A stretch of DNA of 64,000 nt from Pseudomaricurvus alkylphenolicus (GTDB lineage Bacteria > Pseudomonadota > Gammaproteobacteria > Pseudomonadales > Cellvibrionaceae): NCBI RefSeq assembly GCF_011683955.1, contig NZ_JAAQPI010000014.1, positions 62,001-126,000 of the forward strand. Reading direction: 5' to 3'. Below, piece after piece: positions 28,182 to 35,166 of the stretch. The notes below the pieces were generated by a model. The model did no database searches. It saw nothing but the letters and a program-made list of their open reading frames with translations, and was not told the origin of the DNA. Positions within the stretch are counted from its first letter, which is position 1. The number at the start of each line of letters is the position of its first letter. The position numbers and the translations under genes were made by a program.

Positions 28182-29508
28182 TTGACAGATTGTATCTGGT
28201 CCTGGGGGCTGGAGCCCCGCACTTCCACACCACCACGGCCGCCAGCAAGAAGGCACTGGAGAAACTGGCGTACAGCAGGGCCGCCGACACGGACAAGTCC
28301 AGCATCAATCCGGCCAGTATCGGCGAGCAAATGGCACCGATTCTGCCAATGCCGATTGCCCATCCCAGTCCGGTCGCACGTATGGCCGGGCTGTAGATTG
28401 ATGTGCCCAGGGCATACATACCCGCGATGCAGCCATTGGCCACAATTCCGATCAACGTCGCGACGCCGAGCGCCAGCATCAGATTTGATGCCGTAAATCC
28501 GAATATGACCAGCAGAGATGATGTCAGAACCATGAAGGCTGACAGCAAATAGTGCAATTGATAACGCGAAGACAGGGTCCCCACCAGCGCAGTACCCAGG
28601 ATGCCGCCAAGGCTCAGCAGCGCGCCCCCAGTAACGCCCAGTTCTGTGGAGAGGCCGAACTCTACCAGCAGCCTGGGAGTCCAGCTCATAATAAAGTAAA
28701 AGCCAAACATAACCAGGAAAAAACTTGCCCACAGGCGTAGTGTCTGCCACATTAATCCGGGTGCTAAAAGTTGGCCAATTGAGTGGTGCAAGGCTTGTTT
28801 TCCGCTCTGTTGCTGCGCCGGTAGCGCCTCTATCGGTTGTTGGCCGATAGAATCTGCGAGCTTGTTTATCCGTCGCAGGGCATTTCTCGGTTGGCGGGCC
28901 AACAGGAAATCGATCGATTCCGGCAAGCGCCACAGGATCAGCGGCAGCGTTGCCAGCGTGGCGACTCCCCCGGACAGGAACACCCAGCGCCAGCCGAGAT
29001 GCGCGAGTATCTGTGCGGCTGCCAAACCTCCGATCGTTGCGCCGAGGGCGTATCCTGTGGATTGCAGGCTGACGGCGAGGCCTCGCCATCGCTTGTTGGC
29101 GTATTCGGCTGCAATCACATTGCTGCTGGCCAGAATGCCGCCAATGCCAAGACCGGTAATGATCCTGAGCGCGCCTAGTTGCAACGGTCCCTGCGCATAG
29201 GCGGAAAGTAACATGCCCAGTCCGGCAGTTGACACGCAGGTCAGTATCAAGGGACGGCGACCAAACTGGTCGGCCCAAGGGGCAACAAATAGCGCTCCTG
29301 CAGCCATGCCGAAGAGACCGGCACTTAATAACAGGCCGGTTTCAGCGCCACTCAGATTCCATTCCTCTGCAACTGATGTTGCAGTAAATGCCATCACCAA
29401 AACATCAAAACCATCCAGCATATTTAGGATGACACAGATTCCAATGGCGATTTTTTGAAACCGGCTTAGCCTGCCATTATCAATGGCAGCACGGATATCA
29501 TTATTCAT
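28162..29508 (-). CDS. Aromatic acid:H+ symporter (AAHS family MFS)
   Basis: 448 residues, 12 membrane segments. The family hallmark DGFD lies in the first helix (MLDGFDVLVMAFTAT), with the loop 2-3 motif WADQFGRRPL and the PES motif (LPESIDFLLARQP) that begins the central loop. AAHS members (PcaK, BenK, MhpT) import benzoates, hydroxybenzoates or phenylpropanoids. In this locus it would bring in cinnamates or benzoates, or recapture leaked intermediates. Tail-to-tail overlap of 20 bases with the AraC gene. The TonB receptor at 29617 lies upstream on the same strand, so both may be one transcript. Confidence 0.9.
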   Translation of the reverse strand: MNNDIRAAIDNGRLSRFQKIAIGICVILNMLDGFDVLVMAFTATSVAEEWNLSGAETGLLLSAGLFGMAAGALFVAPWADQFGRRPLILTCVSTAGLGMLLSAYAQGPLQLGALRIITGLGIGGILASSNVIAAEYANKRWRGLAVSLQSTGYALGATIGGLAAAQILAHLGWRWVFLSGGVATLATLPLILWRLPESIDFLLARQPRNALRRINKLADSIGQQPIEALPAQQQSGKQALHHSIGQLLAPGLMWQTLRLWASFFLVMFGFYFIMSWTPRLLVEFGLSTELGVTGGALLSLGGILGTALVGTLSSRYQLHYLLSAFMVLTSSLLVIFGFTASNLMLALGVATLIGIVANGCIAGMYALGTSIYSPAIRATGLGWAIGIGRIGAICSPILAGLMLDLSVSAALLYASFSSAFLLAAVVVWKCGAPAPRTRYNLSISNAGR

Positions 29509-29554
29509 TGTCGTGTTATTTCGATCCAGGGTTAAATGATGAAGTGGGCAACCG

Positions 29555-29591
29555 CAGAAGGACCGAATCCCGATAAAGTTCGGACCTTCTG
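29555..29591 (-). other. Imperfect hairpin between TonB receptor and symporter genes
   Basis: CAGAAGGACCG (29555-29565) and CGGACCTTCTG (29581-29591) form an 11-bp stem with one A/A mismatch, between the minus-strand receptor and the minus-strand symporter. No T run follows on the minus strand, so processing or attenuation is as likely as termination. Confidence 0.4.
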
Positions 29592-29616
29592 TGATTACAC
29601 GCTATGAGAGGGGGGG

Positions 29617-31830
29617 TCAGAAGGAATAATTCAGGGTCAGTCCTGAGGTTCTTGGAGGCAGCAGTGTGCGTGTGGTCACGCGCCCGCTAGCCAGAGCGTA
29701 GTTTCCGCCCTCTACCAGTTCGTCTCCCAGATTGCGACCCCATGCCAACAGACTCCAGCTTTCATCGGCGGAGGTGTACTTCAGCGTCAGGTCGTAAAGT
29801 GTATAGTGGTCCTGGTTAAGGAGTAGGTTGTTGAATTCGCTGAAATAGTGTTTGTCTTTGAACGAGACATCCAATCCAAGTGTGAATTGTCCGCCGCCGT
29901 TTAGTGGGATGTCATATTCTGCGTGCAGATTCCAGGCCAAATCCGGCGATTGACGAGCGGAGTTGCCCTTGATATCCACCAGCACCTCTCCGCCAACGTT
30001 CTCTACGTTGGTGGGGTCTACCGTCAAGAAACTGCCGAACTCCGTGTCCATGATCGAAACAGAGGCGTTCATGCGAAGGCGCTCCGTGGCGGCCCAGAAC
30101 GCCTCCAGTTCAAGGCCTTGTGCTTTCTGTGTAGTGGCGTTTTCGAATACGGTGGTAAAACCGGTGGGACCACCAACCAATGTACGGTCAAGCTGAATAT
30201 CGTCCACTTCATAGCGGTAGAGGGCGGCGTTGATGACAAGACTGCCATCGGCCAGTGTTGTTTTGAGCCCGAGTTCATGGTTGATGATGCTCTCCGGCTC
30301 GATAATGTTGGCGGCGTTTGCACCCAGTTGTCCAGTACCGGCCTTGAAACCTTCCGAATACGTGTAGTAGACCAGTGTATCGGCGTTTGCATGCCACTCC
30401 AGACCCGCCTCATTCGTGTAATCGCTGAAGCGGCCCTTGTCCTGGAATAGCGGCAGGTTCGCGTCCATAACCGATAGACGCGTAGGTCCAGCCCAGATGA
30501 CGTTGTCGTTTAGTATTTGTCGTTCGTCGTGCGTATAGCGCCCGCCCAACTTCAAGCTGAGTTGTTCACTGAGATCATAGGAGGCATTCCAGAAAACGGC
30601 CCAGGACTCTACCTCGCCTTCCCCCGTAAGATTGACCCGCTTTTCGGCTTGCCCATTGTAGGGGTTCACATAGAGACCGCCCTCAGCAACGCCACCCACG
30701 TTATTTTCGTGGTAGAGTTCTTCCTTAAAGTAATACAAACCAGCAATTGCTCTGAGACTTTCGCCAGAGAACGAAAGTTGCAGTTCCTCACTGATTTGCT
30801 CAGACTCGAAGACAAATTCCTGGATGGTACTGTTGATCACCGCGGAAGCATCGAGGTCCTGAATGTTGAGCATGTCCGTGTGGCGGGCATTCAATATGTT
30901 TTTCAGGTCCCAATTCTCAGCGAGTGCCCAATCCAGGGTGAGGCTCAGTGACGCTGTGGTGCGGTCATTCACCGGGTCAACATCAGAGGCGTAGTTTCGG
31001 GCGCCGCCGGCAAAACCGCCAATACCGTTGGCAACAGCGTTGGTTGGTAAATCGTCTCCGAGGAAGGTCTCGCGTTTGTACAGGAAGGCGTTGGAGGCAT
31101 CATTCTCCCGTCCATATTCCGCTGCGACATAAAGATCAACGTCCTCTGATACTTGAATGGCCAACTGCGCGCGTAGTGCTTGTCTGTCACTGTCTGATAT
31201 ATCACTTCCTGTGACTTCGTTTTTCCCATAGCCTCCGCGTTGAGTGCTGTGCAGCGATATCCGGCCTTGCACCTGGTCGGTTATCGCGCCCCCAACCGCA
31301 GCTTCTGTCTGCACCAGGTCATAGTTGCCTAGAGTAAGTTTCAAATCGCCCGTCAACTCTTCCGTGGGTTTTTTGGCAATCAGGTTGATGGTGCCGCCGG
31401 TGGCGTTGCGACCATAAAGGGAGCCCTGGGGGCCACGCAGAACTTCCGCGCGCTCCAGATCAAAAAAGGAAAAAAGTTGCGCTCCGGGCTGGGAGATCAC
31501 TGCTCCATCCACATACATGGTAACGGACGGGTCAACGTTGGCGAACACGGTGTTCAGGCCCAATCCCCTCATGAACAAATTGGCATAGCCAAAGGTGGTA
31601 CCAATGGTAACGCTGGGGGCGAAGTTTTGCAGAGCTTTAATGTCACTGACACCGGCATCGCTGAGTCGGTCAGAGGTTAGTGCAGTAACGGCTGTGGATA
31701 CGTCTTGCAAGCTTTGTTCCCGTTTTTGGGCAGTTACGGTAATTTCTTCAATGGCAACTGCGCTGGCTTGCTGCATGCCCAGTGCGGTGATAAACATGGC
31801 CGACAGTGTAGTGATGGGGGTGTATCTCAT
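29617..31830 (-). CDS. TonB-dependent outer-membrane receptor
   Basis: 737 residues with signal peptide (MFITALGMQQASAVA), the class entry EEITVTAQKREQSLQDV, the plug motif RAEVLRGPQGSLYGRNAT and a barrel ending LNYSF. It is divergent from the ferredoxin/P450 pair across a 316-base regulatory gap and reads toward the aromatic-acid symporter gene. This placement argues for an aromatic or methoxy-aromatic ligand rather than a sugar, but that is inference. No STN signalling domain, so it is not itself a transcriptional transducer. Confidence 0.92.
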   Translation of the reverse strand: MRYTPITTLSAMFITALGMQQASAVAIEEITVTAQKREQSLQDVSTAVTALTSDRLSDAGVSDIKALQNFAPSVTIGTTFGYANLFMRGLGLNTVFANVDPSVTMYVDGAVISQPGAQLFSFFDLERAEVLRGPQGSLYGRNATGGTINLIAKKPTEELTGDLKLTLGNYDLVQTEAAVGGAITDQVQGRISLHSTQRGGYGKNEVTGSDISDSDRQALRAQLAIQVSEDVDLYVAAEYGRENDASNAFLYKRETFLGDDLPTNAVANGIGGFAGGARNYASDVDPVNDRTTASLSLTLDWALAENWDLKNILNARHTDMLNIQDLDASAVINSTIQEFVFESEQISEELQLSFSGESLRAIAGLYYFKEELYHENNVGGVAEGGLYVNPYNGQAEKRVNLTGEGEVESWAVFWNASYDLSEQLSLKLGGRYTHDERQILNDNVIWAGPTRLSVMDANLPLFQDKGRFSDYTNEAGLEWHANADTLVYYTYSEGFKAGTGQLGANAANIIEPESIINHELGLKTTLADGSLVINAALYRYEVDDIQLDRTLVGGPTGFTTVFENATTQKAQGLELEAFWAATERLRMNASVSIMDTEFGSFLTVDPTNVENVGGEVLVDIKGNSARQSPDLAWNLHAEYDIPLNGGGQFTLGLDVSFKDKHYFSEFNNLLLNQDHYTLYDLTLKYTSADESWSLLAWGRNLGDELVEGGNYALASGRVTTRTLLPPRTSGLTLNYSF

Positions 31831-32146
31831 GGAATTGTCCTTGTGATGGTGTGACTGGCAATGATTATCGCTTTTTGTACCAGTCGTTATTGTTATTCAC
31901 CGGCGATCCTTTGGCTTCTTTCGGAGCGGCGGTGGATCAACGATACCTTGTTCGCTCGCACGATGAGTTATCACTGGGGAAGGGCCTGATGATAAAAAGT
32001 GTATGGTGAACGAAATTCAGGAGTTATCCGCATAGATTTTTTGACGGATAACATCTACTGGTTGCGAATGCGTTAACCTGTATTCAGGGATTATCGATGA
32101 CAGATCCCTCAACAGTGAATAATCAATAAATACAGCGAGAACCATT
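31831..32146. promoter_or_regulatory. Divergent regulatory region with inverted repeats
   Basis: 316 bases without a gene between the receptor (minus) and ferredoxin (plus). Visible structures: a perfect inverted repeat GTTATCCG (32023-32030) / CGGATAAC (32045-32052), arms 22 bp apart start to start, i.e. two helical turns; and AGGGAT (32086-32091) / ATCCCT (32104-32109). Both look like dimeric regulator sites. The nearest regulator gene on this side is the TetR at 34171. Confidence 0.45.
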
Positions 32147-32467
32147 ATGCCAATCGTAACCTTCCTGAATAGCGACGGGAGTGCCCACAACGTAGATGCC
32201 CCGGCGGGTAGCAGCCTGATGGAGGCAGCCGTCGACAATCTGATACCGGGGATTCTGGCCGAATGTGGCGGGGCTTGTGCATGCGCAACCTGTCATTGTT
32301 ACGTCGATGAGCAGTGGCTTGGCAAAGTGGCCGTGGCCGGGGAAGAGGAGAATCAACTGCTGTCGGCCGTACTGGATCAGCGCAGCAATAGTCGACTCAG
32401 CTGCCAGATCAACCTCTCTGAGGAGTTGGACGGCCTGGTCGTCCACCTGCCCGAGTCTCAATACTGA
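32147..32467 (+). CDS. [2Fe-2S] ferredoxin, adrenodoxin type
   Basis: 106 residues. Cluster ligands follow the adrenodoxin/putidaredoxin spacing C40-x5-C46-x2-C49 and C86 (ECGGACACATC, then LSCQI). Additional Cys at 44 and 51 are non-ligand. It sits 23 bases before a class I P450 and is its obvious electron donor. The electron-supplying ferredoxin reductase is not in this window. The R. palustris CYP199A system uses a ferredoxin of this class. Confidence 0.93.
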   Translation: MPIVTFLNSDGSAHNVDAPAGSSLMEAAVDNLIPGILAECGGACACATCHCYVDEQWLGKVAVAGEEENQLLSAVLDQRSNSRLSCQINLSEELDGLVVHLPESQY

Positions 32468-32490
32468 ATTCCAACAAAAGGATAATACCC

Positions 32491-33699
32491 ATGCAAACTG
32501 AGGCCCATTATCAAGGAGCGCCAATACTGGACGTGGACCCGTTCTCCACAGAGTTCCTGACCGATCCATACCCATTCCATGAGCAACTGCGTGAGGCAGG
32601 TCCTGTGGTCTGGATTCCAAAGTACAAAGTGTGGGCAATGGCCCGCTATGAGGAAGTACGCCATGTGCTCGACGACTGGGAAACCTTTTGTTCCAGTGCT
32701 GGAGGTGGGCTGAGCAATTTCAATCAGGAGAAGCCCTGGCGCCCACCAAGCATCATTCTGGAGGCGGATCCTCCCATGCACAACAGAACCAGGGGCGTAT
32801 TGGCTCCATTGTTGAATCGGGCGGCACTGAACAAGTTGCGTGAGGGTTTTGATGAAAAGGCGAAGCTTCTGGTCGACAGCGCCCTTGCCCGGCAAGAGGT
32901 TGATGGGGTCAAAGATATTGCCGAAGTATTTCCCCTACAGGTATTTCCCGATGCGGTAGGGCTGCAGAAAGAGGGGCGTGAGAATCTATTGCCCTATGCC
33001 AACATGGCGTTCAATGCCTTTGGGCCTCGAAACGAACTGTTTGAAGAGGCGTTCAAAGAGGCCGAAAAGGTGACTGACTGGATCATGAACCAATGCCGCC
33101 GCGAAGCGCTCAGTGAGGATGGGTTTGGGGCGCAAATCTATGCCGCCGCCGATGCCGGCGAGATCAGCGAACAGGAGGCCGGAATGTTGGTACGCTCACT
33201 GTTGACCGCTGGTCTGGATACGACCATGTACGGTATTACCAGTGCCTTGTACAGTTTTGCGAGTTTTCCCGAACAGTGGTCCCTAATTCGTGAGAATCCT
33301 GCACTGCTGCGCCCCGCATTTGAAGAGGTTGTACGGTTCCAGTCTCCGGTGCAGACTTTCTTTCGCACCACTACCTGCAAAACCCAAGTGGCGGGTGTGC
33401 CGATCGATGCCGATCAAAAAGTGCTACTGTTTCTCGGTGCCGCTAATCGTGATCCGCGTCGCTGGGAGGCACCGGATACGTTCGATGTGCGCAGGCGTGC
33501 GGTCGGCCACGTTGGGTTTGGTCATGGCATTCACGTCTGTGTCGGGCAGATGGTGGCGAGACTGGAGGCGGAGTCTGTGTTGACAGAGCTGGTAAAGCGT
33601 GTGGAACGGATTGAACTCAATGGTGAACCGGTCCGGCGCTTGAACAATACCTTGCGCGGTCTTTCAAGTCTGCCTCTGAAACTGTATGCAGCCGATTAG
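32491..33699 (+). CDS. Cytochrome P450, CYP199A-like
   Basis: 402 residues. Heme ligand C350 in FGHGIHVCVGQ, oxygen-binding I-helix AGLDTT near residue 240, ExxR in FEEVVRF. Several stretches are close to what I recall of CYP199A2/A4 of Rhodopseudomonas: EKPWRPPSIILEADPP, LLPYANMAFNAFGP, FQSPVQTFFRTTT, LFLGAANRDPRRW and NNTLRGLSSLPLKL. Those enzymes O-demethylate 4-methoxybenzoate and oxidise other para-substituted benzoates and cinnamates. Here it could demethylate 4-methoxy-cinnamate or -benzoate from methoxylated plant phenolics, or hydroxylate coumarate. Subfamily assignment rests on memory of those motifs. Confidence 0.9.
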   Translation: MQTEAHYQGAPILDVDPFSTEFLTDPYPFHEQLREAGPVVWIPKYKVWAMARYEEVRHVLDDWETFCSSAGGGLSNFNQEKPWRPPSIILEADPPMHNRTRGVLAPLLNRAALNKLREGFDEKAKLLVDSALARQEVDGVKDIAEVFPLQVFPDAVGLQKEGRENLLPYANMAFNAFGPRNELFEEAFKEAEKVTDWIMNQCRREALSEDGFGAQIYAAADAGEISEQEAGMLVRSLLTAGLDTTMYGITSALYSFASFPEQWSLIRENPALLRPAFEEVVRFQSPVQTFFRTTTCKTQVAGVPIDADQKVLLFLGAANRDPRRWEAPDTFDVRRRAVGHVGFGHGIHVCVGQMVARLEAESVLTELVKRVERIELNGEPVRRLNNTLRGLSSLPLKLYAAD

Positions 33700-33730
33700 C
33701 CCGATTTTATCGTCTTGAGTACGCACGATA

Positions 33731-33767
33731 GATGCCATTGCCTTTCAGGATGACGGTCAATGGCATC
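33731..33767. promoter_or_regulatory. 10-bp inverted repeat after P450 gene
   Basis: GATGCCATTG (33731-33740) pairs perfectly with CAATGGCATC (33758-33767) across 17 bases. It may be a transcript-end hairpin of the ferredoxin/P450 unit or an operator for the small gene behind it. It overlaps the ATG at 33760, which argues against that ATG as a start. Confidence 0.45.
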
Positions 33768-33807
33768 CATTGAAAATAGACTCACTGATTGGAATCAAGT
33801 AGCCACC

Positions 33808-34080
33808 ATGTCACAGCCGTTGTTGAAGAAGAAACAAAAAAGGGTTCTTTCGGCTTTTTACATGTCAATAGTGATGCCTTGCATTATGTCCCTCGTTATC
33901 AGTATCTATAACGTTGGTTTGACCGAAGATATCGTCGGTATTTGGGCCAATGCATGGATAATCGCCTCTTGCGTTGCTTTTCCTGCGACCTACCTTGTGA
34001 CACCGTTCGTTCACAAGCTGGTTATGGCTACATTGAAGCTACATCAACGGCTGAAACCAGAATCCGACGTTCGAACTTAA
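33808..34080 (+). CDS. DUF2798 small membrane protein
   Basis: About 90 residues with a Lys-rich start (LLKKKQKRVL) and two membrane segments (FYMSIVMPCIMSLVISIYN and WANAWIIASCVAFPATYLV), the pattern of DUF2798 proteins. The function of the family is unknown. ATG 33808 is preferred over ATG 33760, because the latter lies inside the arm of an inverted repeat and would add 16 residues not typical of the family; 33760 does have AGGATGA upstream, so this is not settled. Located between P450 and a TetR regulator. Confidence 0.65.
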   Translation: MSQPLLKKKQKRVLSAFYMSIVMPCIMSLVISIYNVGLTEDIVGIWANAWIIASCVAFPATYLVTPFVHKLVMATLKLHQRLKPESDVRT

Positions 34081-34170
34081 CGTCATCGGCTCCGCTGAGA
34101 GATTACCCGCTTACCAATTTTCAACGAGCTGACAAAAACAGATGTAGTTCTATGGGAATTTCATGATTTT

Positions 34171-34908
34171 GTGGGGGATGGTGAATTGCCTGACCAAAAA
34201 CAGCGACTGACACAACAAGAGTCAATGTTGCTTTTGTCAGCGGCGTGTTGCATTGAAGAAACTTCCCTTCTCGATTTCACGATGTCCAGTGTTGCCAGAA
34301 AATCCGAAATGTCGATGGGGACAGTGTACAAGCATTTTTATAGTAAAGAGGACCTTATTGTTGCCTTGTGCACCTTGTCAATTGAGCACCGCGTTCAAGT
34401 GCTCGAGAAACTGTTCTCTATGTTTATGAACACACCGCAAAAGCTGGCAGCTTGCTGCCTTCTGAATACAGATAAAATGAAACGGTATCCTTTTTCTGGA
34501 GAGTTGGAAGTGCTGTCCGCCAGCGAGTCTCTACTGGCTCGTGTGTCGGAATTAAGACGTGACAGGCTAGAGAAAGCGAATGCTTGTCATGATGATTTGG
34601 TTGTCCACCTGCTGGAAGCCGCAATCAATAATGGAGAGCTGATTCTGGACGACGGCATTGAACGTCGTTTGAATCACTTGTTCTTTTTGATCCTTGGATA
34701 TCTGAAAGTTGGCAACGAATCGAAAAAGATAGTTGAATGTAGATTAAATGATAGAGGCCATTTGGCAATACCTGAACGGTCGAACTCGAGCTCTTGTCTT
34801 GATACATTCTATCACATGCAAATTAATGCCTGCCACTGGAGAAGTCCTCTGGACGAAGAAGGGGTTGTTATCGTAACGGACATTCTCAGAGAGCTAAACT
34901 TGGACTAA
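34171..34908 (+). CDS. TetR/AcrR-family regulator
   Basis: About 240 residues. The N-terminal HTH is typical: LLDFTMSSVARKSEMSMGTVYKHFYSKEDLIVALC. The C-terminal ligand domain is not recognisable to a subfamily. The start is either GTG 34171 or TTG 34186; the TTG has GGGGGATGG 7 bases upstream and is slightly favoured by that, with no effect on the HTH. It is the nearest regulator to the ferredoxin/P450 unit and could act on the inverted repeats at 32023-32052 or 33731-33767. Confidence 0.82.
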   Translation: MGDGELPDQKQRLTQQESMLLLSAACCIEETSLLDFTMSSVARKSEMSMGTVYKHFYSKEDLIVALCTLSIEHRVQVLEKLFSMFMNTPQKLAACCLLNTDKMKRYPFSGELEVLSASESLLARVSELRRDRLEKANACHDDLVVHLLEAAINNGELILDDGIERRLNHLFFLILGYLKVGNESKKIVECRLNDRGHLAIPERSNSSSCLDTFYHMQINACHWRSPLDEEGVVIVTDILRELNLD

Positions 34909-35115
34909 ACGCGAGCATCATTTAACCTCAGCATTTTTGACACCCTGTACAGTAGTAGTCGTCAAACGCTGTTAATCTTCAATTGATCAGTCTCCCCAAT
35001 ATATTATATTCCGGTTTTCCCTTGTTGCCATTGAGCCTTCACTTGAACATCCCTCCGTTAGTAGAAGCATAGTGGTCGGGTTTGTGATGTTTTCCTGCTC
35101 AATACTGAAGTCGAC

Positions 35116-35139
35116 AAAAAAGGCCTCCCTAAGGAGGCC
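35116..35139 (-). terminator. Rho-independent terminator of the TonB receptor gene
   Basis: Read on the minus strand, GGCCTCC (35139-35133) pairs with GGAGGCC (35128-35122) over a 4-base TTAG loop, followed at once by six T (35121-35116). It lies 27 bases past the receptor stop codon. Textbook intrinsic terminator. The 207 bases between it and the TetR gene show no further feature. Confidence 0.85.
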
Positions 35140-35166
35140 AGGCAAAGTGCCTTACTGAGAGTTGAT

